From Hartmannibacter diazotrophicus (GTDB lineage Bacteria > Pseudomonadota > Alphaproteobacteria > Rhizobiales > Pleomorphomonadaceae), in NCBI RefSeq assembly GCF_900231165.1, contig NZ_LT960615.1:58333-122332 (forward strand): a DNA stretch of 64,000 nt. Direction: 5' to 3'. The notes beneath the pieces were generated by a model. It made no database searches, was not told the DNA's origin, and saw only the letters and a list, made by a program, of their open reading frames with translations. The translations under genes and the position numbers were made by a program. Within the stretch, counting starts at the first letter, position 1; each line of letters starts with the position of its first letter. Below, piece after piece: positions 46,237-54,717 of this stretch.

Positions 46237-46546
46237 CGCAGGCTCGCGAGAAAAAAGATCGCGAGCGCTAATCTCACATAAAGTGACAAAAGCCAATGTG
46301 CGCTATCAAATTAACTGTTCATTCTCAAATTAAGTGCACCAGCAACATTCTGAAATCGTTGAGGTCGGTTTCGCAGAATTAAATGGAAAACGACAGCTCG
46401 TTGGGAGAAACGGAAGCCTCGCGCCTAATTCCGAAGCATGTCCCGATGCGGAGACATAGATAATCGGCTTGAGGTGGCTTGCTAGCATAAGCCATCTTGA
46501 TGGCAGGTCTCGGCGTCGCTATGTATAGGCGGAAAGGAGATTGGAT

Positions 46547-46795
46547 ATGGCTGAACCCCAACTTTCTGTTCGAAGCTCAAAGGCGCGGGATCTGGCCCAC
46601 CGTCTTGCTCGCAGAGAAAATCGTTCAATTGCCGATGTCGTGGAGCGCGCCCTGGAGTGGTACGAAGTGAGAGAGGCAGGTCGTGAGCCGGCAGCTGCAT
46701 TCTACGCACGGCTTGTGACGCAGTCTGGGACAGATATCGATTTGGAGGCGGTCATCCAAGAGAACCGCAATCCGCATCGTGGAATTGACCTTTGA
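46547..46795 (+). CDS. VapB-type antitoxin (first pair)
   Basis: 82-aa small DNA-binding antitoxin. The N-terminal part resembles ribbon-helix-helix / Phd-like antitoxins of the Rv0623 type (QLSVRSSKARDLAHRLARRE, then NRSIADVVERALEWYE), and the C-terminal acidic tail would wrap the toxin. AAGGAG lies 7 bases before the ATG at 46547. Its stop overlaps the toxin TTG start by 4 bases (TTGA), the usual coupling of toxin-antitoxin pairs. Confidence 0.83.
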   Translation: MAEPQLSVRSSKARDLAHRLARRENRSIADVVERALEWYEVREAGREPAAAFYARLVTQSGTDIDLEAVIQENRNPHRGIDL

Positions 46796-47205
46796 TTTTC
46801 CTCGACACCAATGTTGTTTCGGAGACGCTTAAGAAGGCACCGAACGAGGCCGTCGTTGCGTGGCTGGTCCGGTACGACTCCGAAATTGCGCTCCCAACGG
46901 TCTCGATAGCCGAGATTGCGTTTGGTATCCAGAAGATCAGACCGGATCAACGTGCAGATCGGTTGGCACAAGGACTGCTGGATTGGCGCCGCCGTTTCTC
47001 CGACCGTATATTCGGGTTGACTGAAGAGGCCGCGTTGGCCTACGGCGAAATCATGGGCAATGCGTCTCGTCAAGGACGAGTAATGTCGGCGCCGGACGGC
47101 ATGATCGCAGCCATCGCACACTTGAATGGCGGCCGCCTGGCAACGCGAAATTTGGCAGATTTCGAGACGACGGGTCTGGAACTGATATCGCCGTGGGACT
47201 TTTGA
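46792..47205 (+). CDS. VapC-type PIN-domain toxin (first pair)
   Basis: 137-aa ribonuclease toxin of the VapC/FitB PIN family. Acidic active-site residues are in MIFLDTNVVSE (Asp at 5), SIAEIAFGI (Glu near 43), SAPDGMIAAIA (Asp near 101) and NLADFE near 122. TTG start inside the antitoxin stop. The 3' end lies 24 bases from the convergent end of the integrase gene. Confidence 0.88.
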   Translation: MIFLDTNVVSETLKKAPNEAVVAWLVRYDSEIALPTVSIAEIAFGIQKIRPDQRADRLAQGLLDWRRRFSDRIFGLTEEAALAYGEIMGNASRQGRVMSAPDGMIAAIAHLNGGRLATRNLADFETTGLELISPWDF

Positions 47206-47229
47206 CGTCGAGCAAGGGAGGGGGTATTT

Positions 47230-48279
47230 CTATAGCCCCGCCGCTTTGGTCAGGTTGACCCTGAACCTGTCCCGTCTTCGCTGATATAGGCGCGTCATTT
47301 CAGTCGAAGCGTGGCCGAGCTGCTTTTGCACGTAGCGTTCGTCGACCTCGGCCGAGGAGGCGAAGCCGGCGCGCAGTGAATGACCGGCAAACAGTTTGAC
47401 CCGCTCTGCTTCAGGCAGGTCACCGCGAATTCCGGAGGCCAAAATGGCCTTTTTGACGAGGCGGGCGACCTCCTGATCCTTGAGCCGGTCCGGGCCGACG
47501 GTTTTGCCCTGACCGGTGACCCTCCGGAACAAAGGCCCGTGAACGAGTTTTGCGAACTTGATCCAGGTCTCAATGGCGGCAACGGGACAGGTGACGTCGG
47601 AGGAACCGCGGCCGATTTCGACCTCGCGCCAGCCGGTCTTGCCACGCAAGGTGACGAGAAGACCCTTTTGCAAAATCTCGATCCAGCCACGGCCGTCGTC
47701 TGTTTGATCGCGGCCAAGGTCGAGGCCAGTGATTTCAGAGCGACGCAGGCCGCCGGCAAAGCCGAAGAGCAGCATCGCCCGGTCGCGCAGGCCGCGAAGC
47801 GTGCCGCGATCAAGCGTTTCCAGCATGGCGATCAGCTCTTCCGGAAGAATGGCCTCTTTCTGGCGCGGTGGGGCAGCATGCGTGTTACGGATACCTGCGA
47901 GCACCGTGGCGATGGCACGGTCTTTTCGGTCGAGCGGAAGCCCTCGTTGGGCATAGTTCCACGCAATCGCGGAAAGGCGCCGCTCGATGGTCGCAACCGT
48001 GCTCGGTCCTTTGGCGCCTGTTGCCGTGCCGGAAGCGAGCGCGGTGATGTAAAGACCGACGACGTGCGGATCCGGCGGAAGGGGATCCATGTTAGCGCGT
48101 CGGCACCAGGCACAGAACTGTTTCCAGTCGGCAGCATAGGCGCGGCGGGTGTTTTGGGAGCTTGCGGCCTCGACGTAGGTGCGGGCGCGGTCGGTGAGAT
48201 CCTGCAGATGTGGCGGCAGGGGAGGGGACTCTACATTCGATGGCAGACCTTCGTGTCGAGCAGTATCTTCCTTCATCAT
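47230..48279 (-). CDS. Tyrosine recombinase / site-specific integrase
   Basis: 349 aa. The N-terminal SAM-like core-binding domain covers about 30-130 (SSQNTRRAYAADWKQFCAWC). The catalytic domain has Arg in GGLRRSEITGL near 190, His-x-x-Arg in AGHSLRAGFAS near 297, the His/Trp-type position in QLGHAST near 317, and the nucleophile Tyr in TRLYQRRRDRF near 329. ATG at 48279 overlaps the stop of the upstream VapC-type gene by 4 bases (ATGA), so the recombinase is the third gene of a vapB-vapC-int unit. No attachment site was identified. Confidence 0.9.
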   Translation of the reverse strand: MMKEDTARHEGLPSNVESPPLPPHLQDLTDRARTYVEAASSQNTRRAYAADWKQFCAWCRRANMDPLPPDPHVVGLYITALASGTATGAKGPSTVATIERRLSAIAWNYAQRGLPLDRKDRAIATVLAGIRNTHAAPPRQKEAILPEELIAMLETLDRGTLRGLRDRAMLLFGFAGGLRRSEITGLDLGRDQTDDGRGWIEILQKGLLVTLRGKTGWREVEIGRGSSDVTCPVAAIETWIKFAKLVHGPLFRRVTGQGKTVGPDRLKDQEVARLVKKAILASGIRGDLPEAERVKLFAGHSLRAGFASSAEVDERYVQKQLGHASTEMTRLYQRRRDRFRVNLTKAAGL

Positions 48280-48665
48280 GATACCGCCTGGATATCTGTC
48301 TGTTTGAAGTCGTTGCCCTTGAAAAGGAGGGGCTCGCCGGACAGGCTCGAAAGAGCGTAGGAAAAGCAGTCTCCATAATTCAGGCTCGCCGGATGACGGC
48401 CCTTTCCGTAGCGGCGCCATGCTCGCCGCGCCTGGTCGGCGTGTTCATGGTTTACCGCAACGACCTCTACCTCGGCCTTATGCAGCCAAAGATCGAATTC
48501 CGCACCCCCCGCTTCACCAAACCGGCCCTCGATGACCATCGAAGCTTCCAGCAGCGTTGCCGCCGAAATCAAGCGTATCGGGTCGGCAGCGATGCGTTCG
48601 CGATATGTCATCGCATCCGGCTCATTGAAGAAAATTGCAACAATTGCCGATGTGTCGATTACCAT
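48276..48665 (-). CDS. VapC-type PIN-domain toxin (second pair)
   Basis: 129-aa PIN ribonuclease: MVIDTSAIVAIFFNEPDA with the first Asp, LLEASMVIEGR with the Glu, and LNYGDCFSYALSS with the third acidic residue, ending PLLFKGNDFKQTD. This is the common rhizobial VapC type. The start overlaps the antitoxin stop by 1 base (TGATG), and the stop overlaps the integrase start by 4 bases. Confidence 0.92.
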   Translation of the reverse strand: MVIDTSAIVAIFFNEPDAMTYRERIAADPIRLISAATLLEASMVIEGRFGEAGGAEFDLWLHKAEVEVVAVNHEHADQARRAWRRYGKGRHPASLNYGDCFSYALSSLSGEPLLFKGNDFKQTDIQAVS

Positions 48666-48919
48666 CAGATCGGAATTCCGTTTTCGTCGTAGCCGATAAT
48701 GTCATCGGCGCTGCGATCGTCGAGCACCGGCAGGACGCTCAGGCGACGTTGCATGGCCTCCATGTCCTCGATCAGAGCAGCCTTTTTCGCATCCAACCCG
48801 ATACGCCTGAGGCGCTCCTCGAGAGCGCGCCGTGTCGCAACCGTGATGGTTTCGCCGGTCCGCACCGCCAGCGCGCGTGCGAGTTTTTCAGTTTCGGGAT
48901 CTTTGATGCTGAGGGCCAT
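48665..48919 (-). CDS. VapB-type antitoxin (second pair)
   Basis: 84-aa antitoxin of the Rv0623/PSK family: MALSIKDPETEKLARALAVR at the N-terminus, TITVATRRALEERL in the middle, and a C-terminal toxin-binding tail DDIIGYDENGIPI. The family N-terminus fixes the ATG at 48919; a GTG-like upstream extension of four codons (48931) is less likely. First gene of the vapBC-integrase unit, which is divergent from the DUF1403 gene. Confidence 0.9.
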   Translation of the reverse strand: MALSIKDPETEKLARALAVRTGETITVATRRALEERLRRIGLDAKKAALIEDMEAMQRRLSVLPVLDDRSADDIIGYDENGIPI

Positions 48920-49201
48920 GATTTCCACCAAGGTTCCTAAATGTCTATAATCTACCTAGTCATCTGAAAATTGCAAGGGATAGCAACAGTCTTCCCATTC
49001 TGGCGCGGCAACCAAGATGTGTGGAGCCGACGCTGCGTCTCATCATTTTGGGGTGTTTCGTCGCTGTTTTCGGCCATGGTCTCTATAAAGACAAAAAGAA
49101 CGATAATGCAACATTATCAATCTTTTTTGAGCACCAACAGGCTGTGCGGTTTCTTTGGAGTTTTATCGCCTTAAGCGCTCACATACTGTAACGTCTTTGG
49201 G

Positions 49202-50041
49202 ATGGATTCGCGTGCCCCCGCCCCCATTTTGACGTCCGCCGAACCGGCCCTGCTGCCGGGTTGGTTGCTGCCGCGCGGCAAAAATCTCTCGCACACAGAT
49301 GCCGCCTTTGCCGCCGGCATTGCCCTGAAATCCCTCGATGATCTTGTGCGGTCCGACCCTGCATGGGCGGGCTGCTGGCGGTCGCGCCAGGCGCTTGCAT
49401 GTGCTGTCGGCGCCGCTCGTTTTTTGGGCCGGCGCGAGGACGAAGCCGCCATCCGCGACGCCGTGCTGCTCACCGCGCCCGGCGACGATCCCGGCCCCGC
49501 TGGAAACGCCTTTTGGGCGTTCAAAAAACTCGGCACGCGAAAGCCGGCCGTTTCGACAAGAGTGGTCAAAGAACTCGCCGATCTTTTGAACGTTTGGTGG
49601 TGCGACGATCTGGCCGCCGTGGCGGACCATGCCGACGTGACGCTGCAATCCGGCAGCGCCGCACCTTTTGCCGTGGCGGCGTTTGTTTCGGCGGTTCTTG
49701 CCACGCGGTCGGACGAGGAACCGCTCGCCTGGGCGCTTGCTGACGCGCTGATCGCGATCCGGCTGAACTGGGAGCAGCCCGTGCCATTGCTGATGGCGGA
49801 GCGCTATGGTCCGGCGTTCCGAACACCGGAGCGCAGGGGGCGGGGGCGTCCCGGCGACCCGGAGTTTGGACGGTCGGTCTGTCTGGCGATCGTCCACGGA
49901 ACGGATCGCGCACTCCGGTCAGCCCGCGCGATGGCCCGCGGCGCAGATTTGCTTTTGACGGTCGCGCCGAAAGTGCGCACCAAGGGGGCGGACGTCGTGA
50001 TCAAAGCGCTGCTAGACGGGGGCAGAACAAGATTTGCCTAA
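49202..50041 (+). CDS. DUF1403-family protein, 3' end replaced by Tn3 terminus
   Basis: 279 aa. It matches the DUF1403 pattern: LLPGWLLPRGKNLSHTDAAF, ACAVGAARFLGRREDEAAIR and APGDDPGPAGNAFWAFKKL, and RGRGRPGDPEFGR near residue 215. The family has no known function and is typical of alphaproteobacterial plasmids and recombinase regions. The last codons (from about 50018) are read from the 38-base Tn3 terminal repeat, so the natural C-terminus has been cut off and replaced by GRTRFA. It is divergent from the vapBC-int unit. Confidence 0.82.
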   Translation: MDSRAPAPILTSAEPALLPGWLLPRGKNLSHTDAAFAAGIALKSLDDLVRSDPAWAGCWRSRQALACAVGAARFLGRREDEAAIRDAVLLTAPGDDPGPAGNAFWAFKKLGTRKPAVSTRVVKELADLLNVWWCDDLAAVADHADVTLQSGSAAPFAVAAFVSAVLATRSDEEPLAWALADALIAIRLNWEQPVPLLMAERYGPAFRTPERRGRGRPGDPEFGRSVCLAIVHGTDRALRSARAMARGADLLLTVAPKVRTKGADVVIKALLDGGRTRFA

Positions 50042-50055
50042 AATCCTGCGCTAAG
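50018..50055 (+). repeat. 38-base terminal repeat of Tn3-family transposon (left end)
   Basis: Begins GGGGGCAGAACAAG and ends CTGCGCTAAG, 38 bases, with the outer G run and inner CTAAG typical of Tn3-family ends. It lies 20 bases downstream of the tnpA stop codon, as expected. The matching right end (which would read CTTAGCGCAG...CTGCCCCC) was not found by eye in the rest of the window. Confidence 0.75.
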
Positions 50056-50074
50056 CTCGAACGGATTGTGAACA

Positions 50075-53050
50075 TCATGCAGCCCGGAGGATATTTCCGG
50101 GGAGCCGCAACGTCCTGAAGCCTTCAGGTATTTGTTGTTCCGTGTCCCAGGAATAAATGCCGGTCAGATTGATATGCTCCCAACTGAGCGGTGAGATGTG
50201 CTTCAGCACGTCATCTGGAATATTCCGGCCCTGCTGGCGCAGATGAGCTACTGCCCGGCTGAGATAGACGGTATTCCAGTGCACGATGGCACTGACGACC
50301 AGGTTGAGCCCGGAGGCCCGGAATGCCTGGCTGTCATAAGAGTGGTCACGGATTTCACCGCGTTCGTGTAAGAAGACGGCACGCTTGAGTTTATGGGCGG
50401 CCTCACCCTTGTTGAGACCGGCCTGACACCGCCGGCGCAGCGCTTGGCTCGAATACCATTCGATCATGAACAGGGTCCGCTCGATGCGGCCGATCTCACG
50501 GAGGGCCTTGGCCAGGTCATTGGCTTTCGACGAGGTTGCATACATCTTGAGTATGGTTGACGGCGCGACAGCTCGCGTGGTGACCGACGCGCCCAGGCGC
50601 AGGAGATCGTCCCAATTCTCCAGAATGAGCGTGGTGTTGATCGGAGTGCCAATATGATTGGCCAACGCCGGATAGGCATCGGCCTTCTCGAAGGTATGGA
50701 ATTTCCGGTCCTTGATGTTGCGCAGCCGGGGTGCGAAGCGTTTGCCGACAAAAGGGAACAGCCCAAAGACCTGATCGCTGGCGCCGCCGGTATCGGTGAA
50801 CAGTTCTTCGATTTCGAGGATAGTTTCATGATCGAACAATCCGTCCAGCACATAGACGGCCTCGCTCTCGGTGGGGCTGATCGGCAGGATGCTGAAGTAG
50901 CCATACTGATCTGAAAGTCCACTGTAGAATTTCGTGCCCGGTTCGCTTCCGTAGTGCAGGTTGATGTCGCCGCGCTTTGCGGCCCGGTCGCTAGCCCGGA
51001 AGAACTGCCCATCGGAAGACGCAGTCGTGCCGTCACCCCAGAGACGCGAATGCGGATGAAGCGTATGTGCGTCGGTCACGCAGGCTTGCGCCGCGCGATA
51101 AGTTTCGGACCGGGCATGGAAGGAGCGCATCCAGCCGATCTGGTGGGCGCTGATCCCTTTTGAAGCTCCGGCCATGCGTTTCGGTCCGAGATTCGTCCCG
51201 TCCGCGAGAACGCCGGCTAACATCGCCGATAGGTTCTGAGGAACGTCACCCGTTCGAACATGGGTGAACTGGTCGGCAAAGCCGGTCCATTCATGCACTT
51301 CCCGGAGCAGGTCAGGAATTTCCACAAGCGGATACATTTCGGAGATTTCTGCGTTCAGATCTTCAGCCGCAGCGGGAACATCCCTGGAATGCGGCGTCAC
51401 GATCAAGGTTCCCGCCTCGAGCCTTACGCCTTCGAGCTTTCCATTGCGGGCACGATACGCCAGCCGTTTGAGGTTGAAGTCCATCATTTGCTGGACCTCG
51501 GCCAGCCACGCCTCGCCGTCTCTCTGCACACCGAGACCCAGTTTGTCTTCCTCCTTGAGAGCGACAAAAGTGGACTTTGACATCAGATGTTCATCGATCG
51601 GCCGGAAGGCCCGGCTGCCTTCGACCCAGACATCGCGGGATCTGAGCCGATCACGCAATTGAGCGAGCGTCGCAATCTCATAAAGCCGGGGATCCGGCTT
51701 TCCTCTCTCGAAGATCAGCTTCCTGTCCGACTTTGAAAGATGGGCAACCGGGACGCGGTCAGGAAGAACGCGCCTGCCTTCGGCATAAAGCGATCGCAGT
51801 GTTGCTATCGCGGCCAGCAGTGGATCGTGACGGCGGCGGGACTGGAAAGAAAAAGTCTGGAGGAAAGTAGCCGCATATTTGCGAAGGTTACCGTATTGCT
51901 CGGCCGCCAGCGCTAACGAGGAAGCGCTGTTGCTTTCGACGATGGATTCGAGGCCTGGCTTGATTTGCAGTAGCCGGTACCAGCCGACTTGCCGGTTCAA
52001 TGTGTCGATCGCATCTTCACCGGTATCGTTGGCTGTCTGCAAGGCCACGATCGTGTCGAGAAACAGGCGCAATGCTTTCGACGTTTCGGCGCGTGTGTTT
52101 ATATGGCGTTGCTTTTTGCGATTGTTGGCCTTGGAGAACAAACGGCCGATCAATTTGATGAACATGGTCATCGCTTCGTCGGTGAGTTTCTGGCCAAGCT
52201 TGATGACCTGCACCACAAGCATCGCGCGCCGGCGACTGGCGGTAAAGTCATTGGCAAGCCAGGCCGGCGTGGCATCTCCTTCACGAACCATCTGGTCCCA
52301 ACGTCCGGACGGAATACGAGCCTGCAATTGGGGATCGATCCCGAGCGAGCGCAGATACGCGATGCGCTCTGTCAATCCGACCAGGTTCATCACACCCGGG
52401 GTGTCCGGAGCTGACTTCAACCAGTGAAGGCGGGTCTGGCCGATCGCCGGATCGACGGTCAGGAGAGCGTCGAGTGTCTCCAGTGTTTCCGGTGTTAGGT
52501 CCGAGATCAGGGCGGCTTCAGCACGGCGTCGCGCGATGGTTCGAGCCAGCAATCCCATACGTTCAATGACATTCGCGACAGGCAACAACACGCGACGTTC
52601 GCGAAACGTCGTAATTGTGGCGTTCGCGATCGGAAAGCCTTTGTCGGTCGCTGACGCCGCCTGTATCGCGGACAGCAGTGCCGCGCGACGGTCTTGGGCT
52701 GTTGCGCTCCGCATTCCAAGATAAACGAGCAGGTGAGCGATGTGATTGCTGCGCGTTTCCTCCCGGCGAGCATATCGTGCAAATGAAGCAGGGTCGGCTC
52801 CAACCTGTTCGGCAAGATAGTTGAGCACTGCCGATGGCGGGACCTCGTTGACCGAAAGTACCCGGCCAAGATGGCGCATCACGCAAAGCTGTATCGCGAA
52901 ACCGAGCCGGTTGTGTTCTCTCCTGCGAAGCTCGACTTCAAGCCGGTCGGCTGGTGACAGGGAATAATGATGGATCAGGCTGTCTTCGTCGGTCGGGATG
53001 TCGAATAATTCCTGCCGCTCCTGAATCTTGAGAAGCATCCGCCGGGCCAT
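50075..53050 (-). CDS. tnpA: Tn3-family transposase TnpA
   Basis: 991-aa transposase of normal length. N-terminal DUF4158-like DNA-binding region (residues 1-170). The DDE catalytic domain includes [15 protein letters not shown] (Asp near 690) and [18 protein letters not shown] (near 745, second acidic region). The conserved end is [18 protein letters not shown], near residue 960. No interruption was seen, so it should be active. It is divergent from the resolvase across about 150 bases that contain the res site. Confidence 0.95.
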   Translation of the reverse strand: MARRMLLKIQERQELFDIPTDEDSLIHHYSLSPADRLEVELRRREHNRLGFAIQLCVMRHLGRVLSVNEVPPSAVLNYLAEQVGADPASFARYARREETRSNHIAHLLVYLGMRSATAQDRRAALLSAIQAASATDKGFPIANATITTFRERRVLLPVANVIERMGLLARTIARRRAEAALISDLTPETLETLDALLTVDPAIGQTRLHWLKSAPDTPGVMNLVGLTERIAYLRSLGIDPQLQARIPSGRWDQMVREGDATPAWLANDFTASRRRAMLVVQVIKLGQKLTDEAMTMFIKLIGRLFSKANNRKKQRHINTRAETSKALRLFLDTIVALQTANDTGEDAIDTLNRQVGWYRLLQIKPGLESIVESNSASSLALAAEQYGNLRKYAATFLQTFSFQSRRRHDPLLAAIATLRSLYAEGRRVLPDRVPVAHLSKSDRKLIFERGKPDPRLYEIATLAQLRDRLRSRDVWVEGSRAFRPIDEHLMSKSTFVALKEEDKLGLGVQRDGEAWLAEVQQMMDFNLKRLAYRARNGKLEGVRLEAGTLIVTPHSRDVPAAAEDLNAEISEMYPLVEIPDLLREVHEWTGFADQFTHVRTGDVPQNLSAMLAGVLADGTNLGPKRMAGASKGISAHQIGWMRSFHARSETYRAAQACVTDAHTLHPHSRLWGDGTTASSDGQFFRASDRAAKRGDINLHYGSEPGTKFYSGLSDQYGYFSILPISPTESEAVYVLDGLFDHETILEIEELFTDTGGASDQVFGLFPFVGKRFAPRLRNIKDRKFHTFEKADAYPALANHIGTPINTTLILENWDDLLRLGASVTTRAVAPSTILKMYATSSKANDLAKALREIGRIERTLFMIEWYSSQALRRRCQAGLNKGEAAHKLKRAVFLHERGEIRDHSYDSQAFRASGLNLVVSAIVHWNTVYLSRAVAHLRQQGRNIPDDVLKHISPLSWEHINLTGIYSWDTEQQIPEGFRTLRLPGNILRAA

Positions 53051-53203
53051 CTTTCACTCCATACTATAAACGCCAATGGCCTACGTCTGTGTCCGAAAAC
53101 GTCCGATTGCGTACAGGTCTAAAACACCCTGTCCACAAATTACCTTGACAGAGTTTCGGACAGGCAAATAATTTGAACAGCCTTTTCGGACAGGATTGAC
53201 GCT
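53051..53203. promoter_or_regulatory. res site of Tn3-family transposon
   Basis: The tnpA-tnpR gap contains repeated resolvase-type half-sites: TTTCGGACAGG at 53154-53164 and again at 53184-53194, and the inverted form TGTCCGAAAA at 53090-53099, with CCTGTCCAC at about 53129. This fits three resolvase subsites and the divergent promoters of tnpA and tnpR. Confidence 0.7.
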
Positions 53204-53788
53204 ATGTCACGCACTTTTGCCTATGCCCGAGTTTCAACGACCGGGCAGACGACGCAGAACCAGATTGAAGAAATCAGGTCGGCCGGTTTCCAAGTCGAAG
53301 ACCACCGGATTGTGACTGAAACGATTTCCGGCAGTGTGCCGATTGCGCAGCGGACGGAATTCTCTCGACTGTTGGATCGTTTGGAACCTGGTGACATTCT
53401 CATCGTGACGAAACTCGATCGCCTTGGCCGGGATGCCATGGACGTCAGCTCCACGGTCAAGGCACTGGCCGACGGGGGGGTGCGGGTTTACTGTCTCGCA
53501 CTTGGAGGGGCTGACCTCACAAGCTCCGCTGGCACGATGACCATGAACGTGCTCAATGCAGTTGCCCAGTTCGAGCGGGACTTGCTCGTCGAACGAACCC
53601 AATCCGGTCTCCGACGAGCCAAGTCCGAGGGGAAGGCCTTGGGACGGCGGCCCAGCCTCACAAAGGTTCAGAAACAGGAAGTTCGTGCGTCGCTGGATAC
53701 CGGCATGAGCATATCGGCCGTCGCCCGGACATTTGGAACCAGCCGCCAAACGATCATGCGGGTACGAGACGAGGTTGCAGAGGCGTAA
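53204..53788 (+). CDS. tnpR: Serine recombinase / resolvase TnpR
   Basis: 194-aa resolvase. Catalytic Ser in YARVSTTGQT (residue about 10), Arg-rich active-site segment VTKLDRLGRDAMD near 67, the E-helix region and a C-terminal helix-turn-helix (MSISAVARTFGTSRQTIMRV). It resolves cointegrates at the adjacent res site and probably represses its own and tnpA expression. Confidence 0.94.
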   Translation: MSRTFAYARVSTTGQTTQNQIEEIRSAGFQVEDHRIVTETISGSVPIAQRTEFSRLLDRLEPGDILIVTKLDRLGRDAMDVSSTVKALADGGVRVYCLALGGADLTSSAGTMTMNVLNAVAQFERDLLVERTQSGLRRAKSEGKALGRRPSLTKVQKQEVRASLDTGMSISAVARTFGTSRQTIMRVRDEVAEA

Positions 53789-53797
53789 ACATAGAGC

Positions 53798-53832
53798 GCT
53801 CGCACGATTGGCGAGCACACTCTTTGAGAGTG
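53798..53832 (+). terminator. Tandem hairpins after tnpR
   Basis: GCTCGC (53798-53803) pairs with GCGAGC (53811-53816), and CACTCT (53818-53823) pairs with AGAGTG (53827-53832) around TTG. They begin 10 bases after the tnpR stop. No T tract follows, so termination is possible but not proven. Confidence 0.4.
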
Positions 53833-54059
53833 CCCAGGCACTGTTGAATTACGTCACTAACGAGGCCGATTTTGATTCTGCGTGCAGGGCACATTTCCCT
53901 TTCACCGTAGAGTCCTTTCCAGTGCTTGGAAGTCGCAATCCGGAACATCCGAATTAAATGACGATAATCTTCATCGTATTTTGATTTTGGGTCGTGTTTT
54001 GCTGTAACATCGTCTACGTCGACCTACTTGATCAGAAATCCCTCAACCACCTTCTGAAA

Positions 54060-54527
54060 ATGATCACCCAAAAGACAAAATACGCACTCACATCGCTCAT
54101 GGTCCTCGCCGATGAGCGGGCAGACAGTAACAAAGCCTTGCGGATTGAGGAGATTGCCGAATTGTCGGGCGCACCCAAGCGGTTCCTGGAACATATTCTA
54201 CTGGACCTGAAACGGGCCGGGCTGATCGGCAGCCGCCGCGGACGCAAGGGTGGCTATGAGCTCATCAAGGACCCCAAACAGGTTTCGATTGCCGAAGTTC
54301 TTCGCCTGATCGATGGACCAATTGCGCCGCTTCCATGCCTGTCCCGCCGCGCTTACCGTCCTTGTGAGGACTGCAAGGACGAAAAGTCCTGCCGGGTGCG
54401 TGCCGTCTTTGGCGGTTTCTATTCAGCATACATTCTCATGATCGAGTCTCTGACGCTCGCTGATTTGCAGCAGGAATCCCGGCCCCTGGAGCGCTTTGCA
54501 TTGCCGGAAATGGCTGCCGGAGAATAA
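54060..54527 (+). CDS. Rrf2-family transcriptional regulator
   Basis: 155-aa regulator. The N-terminal winged helix-turn-helix (MITQKTKYALTSLMVLADE, then LRIEEIAELSGAPKRFLEHIL) is typical of Rrf2/IscR/CymR. A cysteine group CLSRRAYRPCEDCKDEKSC near residues 95-115 is suited to binding an Fe-S cluster or sensing thiols. ATG at 54060 begins the family N-terminus; the longer frame to 53994 adds unrelated residues. Located before a sulfate-type transporter, it may be the sulfur-status regulator of the cluster. Confidence 0.88.
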   Translation: MITQKTKYALTSLMVLADERADSNKALRIEEIAELSGAPKRFLEHILLDLKRAGLIGSRRGRKGGYELIKDPKQVSIAEVLRLIDGPIAPLPCLSRRAYRPCEDCKDEKSCRVRAVFGGFYSAYILMIESLTLADLQQESRPLERFALPEMAAGE

Positions 54528-54599
54528 TCTTCTCTAAACACGACTAAAAAGGACGGGATTTTTCCTTTGTAAAACACGAGTAAGTCTGTCGTAATTTAG

Positions 54600-54717
54600 G
54601 TGTCTGGAGCTGGCGCTGGCGACCTCTCGCTACCAGTGTGGTGAGAAACCGCCTTCGGAGGATGGAGTGCGCAGCGAGGACACCGGAGTTTCGACGGAGT
54701 TCAACAAAGGAAGTCCA
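54600..54717 (+). promoter_or_regulatory. Structured leader upstream of sulfate transporter operon (candidate)
   Basis: The 110 bases before the binding-protein gene can form successive stem-loops: GCGA-CCTC-TCGC around 54622-54633 flanked by CTG/CAG, GGT-GAGA-ACC around 54643, and CCT-TCGG-AGG around 54654. Alphaproteobacterial sulfate-transporter genes are known to have conserved leader RNAs, but I could not match this one to a defined class. Candidate cis-regulatory RNA. Confidence 0.35.

Larger units (their letters stand above)
45128..46347 (-). mobile_element. Decayed TniA/Mu-type transposon with recognisable ends
   Basis: Left end starts TGTCGCTTGGCGC-CTAATT and continues GTAAGAAT. The right end, read inward on the minus strand, starts TGTTGCTGGTGCACTTAATT and continues TGAGAAT, so the two match with few differences. 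Further copies of the T(A/G)ATT-GAGAAT motif lie inside each end (about 45182; about 46306), as in Tn7/Tn5053-type elements with multiple transposase sites. The interior encodes a broken TniA-like N-terminus. No 5-base target duplication is kept (CCATG left, TTCTG right), so one flank was deleted or rearranged. Confidence 0.6.
50018..53788. mobile_element. Tn3-family transposon (left end, tnpA, res, tnpR); right boundary unknown
   Basis: Left terminal repeat, full-length transposase on the minus strand, a res-type site and a resolvase on the plus strand form a complete Tn3 module. The coordinates give only the core; if the right repeat lies beyond the window, the sulfur cluster from 54060 onward is cargo. 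The insertion interrupts a DUF1403 gene. Confidence 0.8.
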
